A program made the position numbers and the translations under genes. Under the pieces are notes generated by a model that saw nothing but the letters and a program-made list of their open reading frames with translations, was not told the origin of the DNA and made no database searches. 64,000 nucleotides of DNA from Pseudomonas monsensis (GTDB lineage: Bacteria > Pseudomonadota > Gammaproteobacteria > Pseudomonadales > Pseudomonadaceae), in assembly GCF_014268495.2 (NCBI RefSeq), contig NZ_CP077087.1:124001-188000 (forward strand). The letters are read 5' to 3'. Position 1 is the first letter of the stretch; every line of letters starts with the position of its first letter. This document shows, piece after piece, positions 1 to 8,927 of the stretch.

Positions 1-573
1 GCCTTCCAGATCGAACAGCGGCTTGCCCTCGGCATCCGCCGCACACACCGGCAGCATCTCGGTCTGGCCCAGGTGCAGCGACGGGAAAATCTCCGGGTCC
101 ATCTGCATCGCCGCGTCCGGGTCGTAGAATGCCAGCATCAAATCGCAGCCACCTTCGCGCAGCGCATGCACCGCGTCGCCGACGTTGGTCGCAACCAGCC
201 GTGTGGCGATGTTCAAACCTTCGTTGCGCAGTTGCGCGATCCAGCGCGGGAAGAAGCCCAGCGCCAGCGAGTGCGCGGCCGCGACTTGCATCACTTCGCC
301 CTGCCCGCCTTCCAGATGATGCAGGTGGCGCAGCACTTCACCGAGTTGCTCGACCACGGTGCGCGCGGTCACCAGAAACAACTGCCCCGCCGCCGTCAGT
401 TCGACCGGCGTGCGCGAGCGATTGACCAGCGTCAGCCCCAATGCAGCTTCAAGGCTGCGGATCCGCCGACTAAATGCCGGTTGCGTCACGAAGCGCCGTT
501 CGGCCGCTTGCGAGAAGCTGCGGGTGGCGGCCAGAGCACTGAAGTCTTCGAGCCATTTGCTTTCCAGATTCAT
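1..573 (-). CDS. LysR-family transcriptional regulator (3' end outside window)
   Basis: Reading the minus strand from an ATG at 573 gives 191 codons that stay open to the window edge, so the C-terminal part is missing. The N-terminus (MNLESKWLEDFSALAA, then RSFSQAAERRFVTQPAFSRR) is a classic LysR winged helix-turn-helix, followed by the start of a LysR effector domain. It is divergent from aspA, with about 180 bases between the start codons, the usual arrangement for a LysR protein controlling its neighbour. Control of aspartate/asparagine catabolism is therefore inferred; the ligand is unknown. Confidence 0.88.
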   Translation of the reverse strand, partial: MNLESKWLEDFSALAATRSFSQAAERRFVTQPAFSRRIRSLEAALGLTLVNRSRTPVELTAAGQLFLVTARTVVEQLGEVLRHLHHLEGGQGEVMQVAAAHSLALGFFPRWIAQLRNEGLNIATRLVATNVGDAVHALREGGCDLMLAFYDPDAAMQMDPEIFPSLHLGQTEMLPVCAADAEGKPLFDLEG

Positions 574-635
574 CACGTCCTCCCGGACACGCACCAAAAC
601 GGGTCACACGTCTGCCGCGCACGCGGCGTCACACG

Positions 636-657
636 GGCATTATGCCGAATGTGCATA
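636..657. promoter_or_regulatory. Candidate LysR operator between the LysR gene and aspA
   Basis: The divergent intergenic region holds the perfect palindrome GGCATTATGCC (636-646). It runs into a second inverted repeat, TATGC-N7-GCATA (641-657). Overlapping dyads in a LysR-target divergent promoter are typical operator structure. The assignment to this regulator is inferred from position only. Confidence 0.4.
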
Positions 658-753
658 GGGCAGTGCTGAACAGCATTGGCCCAAAAATTCCCACAAGCCT
701 AGCATTCGCAGCGTTCCGGCACAGACCGGGTCCATATCGAGATGATTTCTATC

Positions 754-2178
<1,425 letters not shown>

Positions 2179-2241
2179 GCCGACGCGTTACGTGTAGCAC
2201 CGCTCACCAGGTCGAGGGACTAGACACCTCTCACCTTTTGA

Positions 2242-2275
2242 GGGCTTGGGGATTTGTCTCCAAGCCCTTTTTTTT
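2242..2275 (+). terminator. Rho-independent terminator after aspA
   Basis: An 8-bp stem GGGCTTGG/CCAAGCCC with a 10-base loop is followed directly by a run of eight T. It lies 64 bases after the aspA stop. Confidence 0.9.
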
Positions 2276-2301
2276 AACTGTTGGAAAGGACAAATGTCTT
2301 C

Positions 2302-2389
2302 TGTAGGAGTGAGCCTGCTCGCAATGAACGATTACGCGGTGAGCCTGCAAAACCGCAGCGTCTGCATCGCGAGCAGGCTCACGCCTACA
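2302..2389. repeat. REPIN: inverted pair of REP elements
   Basis: The left arm tgtaggagtgagcctgctcg (2302-2321) is matched by an inverted right arm (2369-2389, gcgagcaggctcacgcctaca). This is the 'gtgggagcgagcctgctcgc' family of pseudomonad REP sequences, here as a head-to-head pair. Confidence 0.85.
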
Positions 2390-2677
2390 AAAGCCCGGCG
2401 CCGGTAACGCCGGGTGTTTCAAAGCTTCGTTTCGTCGCTTGCACCACAACCGTGCAGACGGGCGCCGCACTGATCGGTATAGTGCCGCCCCTCTTCGCGT
2501 GAGCGGTCGTCGGTAACGAGGCCATAACCCATGCGAAACCCGAACTAATAACAAACCCGCGAAATAGCTCCGGGACGAAACCATCGCCTCTCCTGTCGTG
2601 CCGCGTGCACACCGGCGTAACACGATGTTTCCGACCGTCCAGCATTTGCTCACACAAAAAACAGCGAGGAAAAATCC
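2390..2677. other. Non-coding leader and promoter stretch before the symporter gene
   Basis: From 2179 to 2677 there is no credible gene. After the terminator and REPIN, a short GC hairpin (CCCGGCG, loop, CGCCGGG at 2394-2414) is followed by TGTTTC. The remaining ~260 bases must hold the symporter promoter and a possibly long leader. I see no riboswitch that I recognise and no sigma-54 motif. The Shine-Dalgarno AGCGAGGA lies just before the ATG at 2678. Confidence 0.5.
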
Positions 2678-4123
2678 ATGCTCGAAGTCATTAACGACTT
2701 CCTCTCAGGGAAAGTACTGATCGTGCTCATTGTCGGGCTCGGTAGTTACTTCACGATTCGCTCGCGTTTCGTTCAACTGCGGCACTTCTTCCACATGTTC
2801 GCGGTGTTCCGCGACAGCCTGAAAAGCAGCGGCGGGCAACTCAGCTCGTTCCAGGCCCTGATGCTCAGCCTTGCCGGCCGTGTCGGTGCAGGCAACATCG
2901 CCGGTGTCGGCATCGCCGTGACCCTCGGTGGTCCGGGTGCGGTGTTCTGGATGTGGGTGACCGCACTGGTCGGCATGTCCAGCAGCTTCTTCGAATGCAC
3001 CCTGGCTCAGGTGTACAAGCGCGCCGATGGCGACGGCCTGTACCGCGGCGGCCCGGCCTACTACATCCAGCATGGCCTCAAGCTGAAAGGCATGGCGGTA
3101 GTGTTCTCGATCCTGCTACTGGTCACCTACGGCTTCGCCTTCATTGGCCTGCAGTCCTACACCGTGACCCACTCGCTGCAGAACGCCTTTGCCTTCGACC
3201 CACGCCAAACCGGTATCGTCCTGGCGGTGCTGCTGGCCATCACCTTCATCGGCGGCATCAAGCGTATCGCCGCAGTGTCTGACCTGCTGGTACCGGTCAA
3301 GACCCTGGCCTACATCGGCGTGACCCTGTACGTGATCGGCACCCAGATCGAACACGTGCCAGCCATGCTGGAAACCATCTTCAAGAGCGCCTTCGGTCTC
3401 GACCCGGCCTTCGGCGGCCTGCTGGGCAGCGCCATTGTCATGGGCGTGAAGCGTGGCGTGTTCGCCAACGAAGCGGGCCTGGGCAGTGCGCCGAACGTCG
3501 CCGCAGTGGCCTCCGTCAAGCACCCGGGCGCTCAGGGCGTGGTTCAGGCCTTCAGCGTGTTCCTCGACACTTTCGTGATCTGCACCTGCACCGCGCTGCT
3601 GATCCTGTTGTCGGGCTTCTACACCCCGGGCTTCGAAGGTGACGGCATCGTCCTGACCCAGAACTCGCTGGCCGCCGTGGTCGGTGACTGGGGCCGCATC
3701 TTCGTCAGCGTCGCGCTGTCGCTGTTCGTCTTCACCTGCATCCTCTACAACTACTACCTGGGCGAGAACAGCCTGCAGTTCCTTACCCGCAACCGCGCCG
3801 CACTGATGATTTTCCGCGGTCTGGTCCTGGCGCTGGTGGTATGGGGTTCGATGCAGGATCTGTCGACCGTGTTCGCCTTCGCCGACATCACCATGACCTG
3901 CCTGGCCTTCGTCAACCTGATGGCCCTGGCCATGCTGTTCAAGGTCGGCATGCGCGTGATGCGCGACTACGACGAGCAGCGCCGCGCCGGCGTCAAGCAG
4001 CCCGTGTTCGACTCCAGCAAATTTGCCGATCTGGACCTGGACCTGAAAGCCTGGCCGACCGACGCGCCAGCCGCCGGCAAGACCGACGTCGAGCCGCAAG
4101 GCGTGCCTGCAGCGCAACGCTGA
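2678..4123 (+). CDS. Alanine/glycine:cation symporter (AGCS family)
   Basis: An integral inner-membrane protein of 481 aa with about ten or eleven hydrophobic segments. It contains the AGCS hallmark GGPGAVFWMW around residue 90 and the conserved ANEAGLGSAPNVAA segment near residue 265. The family imports small neutral amino acids with Na+ or H+. Its place between aspartase and asparaginase suggests uptake of an amino acid in the same catabolic set. A charged, proline/alanine-rich cytoplasmic tail closes the protein. The exact substrate cannot be read from sequence. Confidence 0.92.
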   Translation: MLEVINDFLSGKVLIVLIVGLGSYFTIRSRFVQLRHFFHMFAVFRDSLKSSGGQLSSFQALMLSLAGRVGAGNIAGVGIAVTLGGPGAVFWMWVTALVGMSSSFFECTLAQVYKRADGDGLYRGGPAYYIQHGLKLKGMAVVFSILLLVTYGFAFIGLQSYTVTHSLQNAFAFDPRQTGIVLAVLLAITFIGGIKRIAAVSDLLVPVKTLAYIGVTLYVIGTQIEHVPAMLETIFKSAFGLDPAFGGLLGSAIVMGVKRGVFANEAGLGSAPNVAAVASVKHPGAQGVVQAFSVFLDTFVICTCTALLILLSGFYTPGFEGDGIVLTQNSLAAVVGDWGRIFVSVALSLFVFTCILYNYYLGENSLQFLTRNRAALMIFRGLVLALVVWGSMQDLSTVFAFADITMTCLAFVNLMALAMLFKVGMRVMRDYDEQRRAGVKQPVFDSSKFADLDLDLKAWPTDAPAAGKTDVEPQGVPAAQR

Positions 4124-4131
4124 CAGGTGAA

Positions 4132-4158
4132 TGACGGGCGCATCCCCTGCGCCCGTCA
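4132..4158 (+). terminator. Strong hairpin after the symporter gene, probable terminator
   Basis: A perfect 11-bp stem (TGACGGGCGCA / TGCGCCCGTCA) with a TCCCC loop starts nine bases after the stop. The following GTTATTGT is only moderately T-rich, so termination efficiency is uncertain. Confidence 0.6.
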
Positions 4159-4178
4159 GTTATTGTGATGCAATAACT

Positions 4179-4268
4179 TGTAGGCGCGAGCCTGCTCGCG
4201 ATAGCGGTTGATCAGTCAACATTAATGTTGAATGGGATGCCCCCTTCGCGAGCCGGCTCGCTCCCACA
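4179..4268. repeat. REPIN: inverted pair of REP elements
   Basis: The left arm is tgtaggcgcgagcctgctcg and the right arm reads cttcgcgagccggctcgctc, ending at the cccaca tail. Same family as the element at 2302 but with diverged arms. The spacer contains the AT-rich dyad ACATTAATGT. Confidence 0.82.
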
Positions 4269-4295
4269 AGGACCTCATCCTTTCGGAGAATCCCC

Positions 4296-5300
4296 ATGAA
4301 TTCGTCGACCTACCCCGCCGCTCAACACGTCATGGTGCTCTACACCGGGGGCACCATCGGCATGCAGGCCAGTGCCAACGGCCTGGCTCCGGCGTCCGGT
4401 TTCGAAGCCCGCATGCGCGACTACCTGCACAGCCAACCCGAGCTGGTGGTGCCGCAGTGGCGCTTCCGGGAAATGTCGCCGCTGATCGACAGCGCCAACA
4501 TGACCCCGGCCTATTGGCAGCAACTGCGTGAAGCGGTGGTCGATGCCGTGGACGTGCAAGGCTGCGACAGCGTGCTGATCCTGCACGGCACCGACACCCT
4601 GGCCTACAGCGCCGCCGCGATGAGTTTCCAGTTGCTCGGCCTCCACGCACGCGTGTGCTTCACCGGCTCCATGCTGCCGGCGGGCGTCACTGACAGCGAC
4701 GCCTGGGAAAACCTCAGTGGCGCGCTGGTCGCCCTCGGCCAGGGCCTGGCGCCAGGCGTGCACCTGTACTTCCACGGCGAACTGCTGGCCCCGACCCGCT
4801 GCGCGAAAGTACGCAGCTTCGGCCGGCATCCGTTCAAGCGCCTGGAACGTCAGGGTGGCGGCGTGAAAGCTACGGCGATCCCCGCAGCGCTGAACTACAA
4901 CCAGCCCAGACAATTGGCGAATGTCGCGGTGCTGCCGCTGTTCCCCGGCATCAGCGCCGGGATTGTCGACGGCCTGCTCGACGGCGGCATCCAGGGCCTG
5001 GTGCTGGAATGCTACGGCAGCGGCACCGGTCCGAGCGACAACGCCGAGTTCCTCGCCAGCCTCGGCCGTGCGCGGGATAAAGGTGTGGTGGTGGTCGCGG
5101 TCACGCAGTGCCATGAAGGCGGCGTCGAGCTGGACGTTTACGAGGCCGGCAGCCGCTTGCGTGGCGTGGGCGTGTTGTCCGGTGGCGGCATGACCCGCGA
5201 GGCGGCGTTCGGCAAGTTGCAGGCGCTGCTCGGTGCCGGTCTGGAAACGGCTGAAGTGCGGCGTCTGATCGAACTCGACCTCTGCGGCGAACTGATCTGA
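4296..5300 (+). CDS. ansA: L-asparaginase (type I-like)
   Basis: Hydrolyses L-asparagine to aspartate and ammonia, feeding aspartase encoded upstream. The protein is 334 aa with no signal peptide, fitting a cytoplasmic enzyme. Both family threonine motifs are visible: YTGGTIG with the nucleophilic Thr at residue 20, and HGTDT with Thr99-Asp100. The start is set by GGAGA eight bases before the ATG. It is separated from the symporter gene by a REPIN, so it may have its own promoter. A glutaminase side activity cannot be excluded. Confidence 0.92.
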   Translation: MNSSTYPAAQHVMVLYTGGTIGMQASANGLAPASGFEARMRDYLHSQPELVVPQWRFREMSPLIDSANMTPAYWQQLREAVVDAVDVQGCDSVLILHGTDTLAYSAAAMSFQLLGLHARVCFTGSMLPAGVTDSDAWENLSGALVALGQGLAPGVHLYFHGELLAPTRCAKVRSFGRHPFKRLERQGGGVKATAIPAALNYNQPRQLANVAVLPLFPGISAGIVDGLLDGGIQGLVLECYGSGTGPSDNAEFLASLGRARDKGVVVVAVTQCHEGGVELDVYEAGSRLRGVGVLSGGGMTREAAFGKLQALLGAGLETAEVRRLIELDLCGELI

Positions 5301-5315
5301 CACAACGCAATACCC

Positions 5316-5403
5316 TGTAGGAGTGAGCCTGCTCGCGATAGCGGTCTGTCAGTAAACCCTGGGGTGACTGACAGACCGCTATCGCGAGCAGGCTCACTCC
5401 TGC
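5316..5403. repeat. REPIN with near-perfect long palindrome
   Basis: The two arms tgtaggagtgagcctgctcg and its inverse are extended inward by atagcggtctgtcagt / actgacagaccgctat. This gives about 36 paired bases on each side of a short loop near 5355-5366. It lies between ansA and the AraC gene and would form a long hairpin in either transcript. Confidence 0.88.
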
Positions 5404-5467
5404 ATTTTGATCGTTGTCCGGCATGCAACTTGCTGCGCTCCAGCCATCCCCAAGGCTGGAAGATCCT

Positions 5468-6463
5468 ATGCTGCACTCCCACCTCACCACCCTCAACGCC
5501 GTCTCGCTGGTGCTTAACACCTTCAAGGATCAGGGCCTGTCCAGTGACGCCCTGCTCACGGGCAGCGGCATCAGTGCGGCGGATCTGGCCCGCGCCGACA
5601 CGCGCATCACCACCAATCAGGAAATGCAGGTCTGCGCCAACGCCGTGGCCCTCAAGCATGACATCGGCCTCGAACTGGGCCGGCGCATGCACGTGTCCTG
5701 CTACGGCATCCTCGGTTACGCACTGCTGACCTGTGCCACCTTCGGTGACGCTTTGCGTCTGGCGATCCGTTATCCGGCGCTGCTGGGAACACTTTTTGAA
5801 CTGAGTCTGGAAGAGGATGGCGAGCGGGTCTGGTTCGTCGCCGCCGATTATCGCGAGAGCCCGGCGATGGCGGTGTTCAATGCCGAGTTCTGCCTGGTGT
5901 CGCTGAAGGTGATTTGCGACGACCTGCTCGGACATCCACTACCGCTGCTGGCGACGCGATTCGAGCATGATGCGCCGGACTATCGCGACAGTTATGCCGA
6001 ACACTTCGCCAGTGCGCTGCACTTCGCTGCCAAGGACAACGCCTTCGCGTTCGACCGCCGCTGGCTCGAGCAACCACTGCCGCTGGCCGACGTCATCACC
6101 CATCAGGCGATGGCTGAACGTTGCCGCAAGCAGAACCTTGAATTCACCGGGCGTCAGGCGTGGCTGGGGCGCATCCGCCACTTGCTCAGCACCCAGCTGA
6201 ATGCCGCGCCGGGACTGGAAGGCCTGGCCCACCAGATGAAGTGTTCGCCACGCACCCTGCGCCGCCACCTCAAGGACATGGGCAGCAGTTATCAGGAGTT
6301 GCTGGATGAGCTGCGTTTCGAGCGCGCCAAGCAGATGTTGTGTGAGGATCAGTTGCCGATCTACCGCATCGCCGAAACTCTGGGCTTCAGCGAGACCGCG
6401 AGTTTTCGCCATGCCTTCGTGCGCTGGAGCGGCGTGGCGCCGAGCCAGTTCAGACCCCACTGA
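5468..6463 (+). CDS. AraC-family transcriptional regulator (OruR/ArgR-like layout)
   Basis: A 331-aa protein. The N-terminal ~200 residues resemble the arabinose-binding-like domain found in this AraC subgroup (LSSDALLTGSGI, YGILGYALLTC). The C-terminal ~100 residues are an AraC double helix-turn-helix, with MKCSPRTLRRHLKDMG as the first recognition region and IAETLGFSETASFRHAFVRW as the second. The ATG at 5468 is chosen because GGAAGA sits eight bases upstream; an ATG 54 bases earlier has no ribosome site. Two direct repeats upstream of the next gene suggest that it controls acetylpolyamine use. Confidence 0.9.
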   Translation: MLHSHLTTLNAVSLVLNTFKDQGLSSDALLTGSGISAADLARADTRITTNQEMQVCANAVALKHDIGLELGRRMHVSCYGILGYALLTCATFGDALRLAIRYPALLGTLFELSLEEDGERVWFVAADYRESPAMAVFNAEFCLVSLKVICDDLLGHPLPLLATRFEHDAPDYRDSYAEHFASALHFAAKDNAFAFDRRWLEQPLPLADVITHQAMAERCRKQNLEFTGRQAWLGRIRHLLSTQLNAAPGLEGLAHQMKCSPRTLRRHLKDMGSSYQELLDELRFERAKQMLCEDQLPIYRIAETLGFSETASFRHAFVRWSGVAPSQFRPH

Positions 6464-6471
6464 GCCCCCCC

Positions 6472-6494
6472 CTGCAGGCTCACTCCCACAAGGA
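6472..6494. repeat. Solitary REP half-element
   Basis: cctgcaggctcactcccaca resembles one arm of the REPINs in this window, without a partner arm. Confidence 0.5.
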
Positions 6495-6557
6495 TGTTGT
6501 ATTTCCTGCCCATGACAGGTGCAAACCTGCATCAGCAAGGGGCGAATTGCGGTCAGA

Positions 6558-6587
6558 CCTTTTGGCCATAACGATCCCCTTTTGGCC
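6558..6587 (+). promoter_or_regulatory. Direct-repeat operator candidate for the AraC regulator
   Basis: The 10-mer CCTTTTGGCC occurs at 6558-6567 and again, identical, at 6578-6587, exactly 20 bases apart. Direct repeats about two helical turns apart upstream of a target gene are characteristic of AraC-family binding sites. They lie 75-105 bases before the deacetylase start. Confidence 0.55.
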
Positions 6588-6661
6588 TTTTCTGCCGTTC
6601 TCCGATTCGCCGCGCGCCGCAACACTGGAGGCCACCGAACCAGCCCTGCGGAGAACAACAA

Positions 6662-7687
6662 ATGCTGACGATCTACTCGGACGATCACCACCTGCACCAT
6701 GGTCGCTGTGAACTCATCGACGGCCAGCTCAAGCCATGCTTTGAAATGCCCTCACGCGCTGACCACGTGTTGCAACGGGTGCAGAACCAGCACCTTGGCC
6801 CGGTCGAGGCGCCGAAGGACTTTGGCCTGGAGCCGATCACACGCATCCACAGCCGCGATTACCTCGACTTCTTCAAAGGCGCATGGGAGCGCTGGACTGA
6901 ATTCAACACCGACGGCGATCTGCTGCCCTACACCTGGCCGGCGCGCACGCTGCGGCAGATCAAACCGACCAGCCTGCACGGCCAACTCGGCTATTACAGC
7001 TTCGACGGCGGCGCACCGATCACCGCGGGCACCTGGCAAGCGGCCTACAGCGCAGCGCAAGTGGCGCTGACTGCCCAGGCGGAAATCCAGCGCGGGGCAC
7101 GCAGTGCCTTCGCCCTGTGCCGTCCACCGGGACACCACGCTGCCAGCGACTTGATGGGCGGTTATTGCTACCTCAACAACGCGGCCATCGCCGCTCAGGC
7201 GTTCCTCGACCAGGGGCACCAAAAGGTCGCGATCCTCGACGTCGACTACCACCACGGTAACGGCACCCAGTCGATTTTCTATGAGCGCAGCGACGTGCTG
7301 TTCACTTCGATTCACGGCCACCCGGAAGCCGAGTTTCCGTTCTTCCTCGGCTACGACGATGAACGCGGCGAAGGCGCAGGTGTTGGCTTCAACTTCAATT
7401 ACCCGCTGCCCGCCGGTTCCGGCTGGGACGTGTGGAGCGCGGCACTGGACCAGGCCTGCAACGAGATCGAGCGCTACGGCGCCGACATCATTGTGGTCTC
7501 GCTGGGCGTCGATACCTTCAAGGACGACCCGATCTCGCAATTCAAACTCGACAGCCCGGATTACCTGGCGATGGGCAAACGCATCGCCGCCCTCGGCAAA
7601 CCGACCCTGTTCGTCATGGAGGGTGGTTACGCGGTGGAAGAAATCGGCATCAACGCGGTGAACGTGCTGGAAGGGTTTGAACAATGA
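6662..7687 (+). CDS. aphA: Acetylpolyamine amidohydrolase (class II histone deacetylase fold)
   Basis: Removes acetyl groups from acetylputrescine, acetylcadaverine or similar amines. The 341-aa protein shows the complete deacetylase active site: RPPGHHA, the zinc-ligand segment LDVDYHHGNGTQ (near residues 192-203), FTSIHGHP, the second zinc Asp in SLGVDTFKDDP, and MEGGY. GGAGAAC precedes the ATG. Its stop overlaps the start of the polyamine-binding protein by four bases, so the two are co-translated. That context supports a polyamine rather than a protein substrate, and the pairing matches one I recall from P. aeruginosa (PA1409/PA1410). Confidence 0.9.
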   Translation: MLTIYSDDHHLHHGRCELIDGQLKPCFEMPSRADHVLQRVQNQHLGPVEAPKDFGLEPITRIHSRDYLDFFKGAWERWTEFNTDGDLLPYTWPARTLRQIKPTSLHGQLGYYSFDGGAPITAGTWQAAYSAAQVALTAQAEIQRGARSAFALCRPPGHHAASDLMGGYCYLNNAAIAAQAFLDQGHQKVAILDVDYHHGNGTQSIFYERSDVLFTSIHGHPEAEFPFFLGYDDERGEGAGVGFNFNYPLPAGSGWDVWSAALDQACNEIERYGADIIVVSLGVDTFKDDPISQFKLDSPDYLAMGKRIAALGKPTLFVMEGGYAVEEIGINAVNVLEGFEQ

Positions 7688-8784
7688 ACCGACTCAAGCA
7701 TTTCATCGCGCCAGCCCTGTGCGCGGCGCTGCTGAGCAGCGCAGCCCACGCTGAAGAACGCACCTTGCGCGTCTACAACTGGTTCGACTACATCACGCCC
7801 AAGGCCCTGGAAGACTTCAAGACGCAGAACGCCCAGACCAAACTGGTCTACGACATCTTCGACACCAACGAAGCGCTGGAAGCCAAGCTGCTGACCGGTA
7901 ACTCCGGCTACGACGTGGTGGTGCCGTCCAACGTGTTCCTCGCCAAGCAGATCGAGGCCGGCGTATTCCAGCCGCTGGATCGCAGCAAACTGCCGAACTG
8001 GAATCACCTCGATCCGAAATTGATGAAGCTGATCGAAGCCAACGATCCGGGCAATAAATTTGCCGTGCCTTACATGTACGGCACCATCCTGATCGGCTTC
8101 AACCCGGCCAAGGTCAAAGCTGCGCTGGGCGACAATGCGCCGGTGGACAGCTGGGACCTGATTTTCAAGGAAGACAACATCAGCAAACTCAAGCAGTGCG
8201 GCGTCGCCCTGCTCGACTCGCCGTCGGAGATTCTGCCGCTGGCCCTGCAACACCTGGGTCTTGATCCGAACAGCAAGAACCCGGCCGACTATGCAAAAGC
8301 CGAAGCCTTGCTGATGAAGATCCGGCCCTACGTGACCTACTTCCACTCGTCCAAGTACATGGCCGATATCGCCAACGGTGACATCTGCGTCGCCGTCGGT
8401 TATTCCGGCAGCTTCTCGCAAGCGGCCAACCGGGCGAAGGAAGCGAAGAACGGCGTGGTGGTCGACATGCGCCTGCCGAAGGAAGGCGCACCGATCTGGT
8501 TCGACATGCTCGCCATTCCCAAGGGAGCGAAGAACACCGAGGACGCCTACACCTTCATCAACTACCTGTTGCAGCCGCAAGTGATTGCGCCGGTCAGCGA
8601 CTTTGTCGGTTACCCGAACCCGAACAAGGACGCCACCGAACAGGTCGATCCGGCTATTCGCAACAACCCCAATCTGTACCCGACCGACGCCGCCATGAAC
8701 ACGCTGTACACCCTGCAACCACTGCCGCGCGACGCCGAACGGGCACGCACCCGGGCGTGGACGAAGATCAAGTCCGGCACCTGA
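7684..8784 (+). CDS. Polyamine ABC transporter substrate-binding protein (PotF/SpuD-like)
   Basis: Periplasmic binding protein of 366 aa. A signal peptide (MNRLKHFIAPALCAALLSSAAHA) is followed by the PotD/PotF fold (LRVYNWFDYITPKALEDF, GYDVVVPSNVFLAKQI). It overlaps the deacetylase stop by ATGA. No permease or ATPase gene follows, so it must work with a transporter encoded elsewhere. The likely role is capture of an acetylated polyamine or free putrescine/spermidine. Specificity is not resolvable from sequence. Confidence 0.9.
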   Translation: MNRLKHFIAPALCAALLSSAAHAEERTLRVYNWFDYITPKALEDFKTQNAQTKLVYDIFDTNEALEAKLLTGNSGYDVVVPSNVFLAKQIEAGVFQPLDRSKLPNWNHLDPKLMKLIEANDPGNKFAVPYMYGTILIGFNPAKVKAALGDNAPVDSWDLIFKEDNISKLKQCGVALLDSPSEILPLALQHLGLDPNSKNPADYAKAEALLMKIRPYVTYFHSSKYMADIANGDICVAVGYSGSFSQAANRAKEAKNGVVVDMRLPKEGAPIWFDMLAIPKGAKNTEDAYTFINYLLQPQVIAPVSDFVGYPNPNKDATEQVDPAIRNNPNLYPTDAAMNTLYTLQPLPRDAERARTRAWTKIKSGT

Positions 8785-8802
8785 CACAACGTTGCTGACG
8801 GA

Positions 8803-8827
8803 GACCCGCCCTTGCGGGTCTTTTTTT
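8803..8827 (+). terminator. Rho-independent terminator after the polyamine operon
   Basis: GACCCG-CCCTTG-CGGGTC hairpin followed directly by seven T, about 20 bases after the stop codon. Confidence 0.93.
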
Positions 8828-8927
8828 GCCCGCAAGCTTTATGTACCGCACACCGGTGCGATGGGCCTTTTATCTTGCGCTGACTCGCCGCCCATGCCGG
8901 GCGCCCCAAACAGAGCAGGACTTGCCC

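Noticed and set aside
2395..2677. Leader of the symporter gene considered as a glycine riboswitch
   Set aside because: I could not find the conserved glycine-aptamer core or its tandem arrangement, only one ordinary GC hairpin.
2302..5403. Repeated inverted elements considered as a CRISPR array or integron sites
   Set aside because: Copies are palindromic pairs spread between unrelated genes with no regular spacer length, no cas genes and no integrase. They are REP/REPINs.
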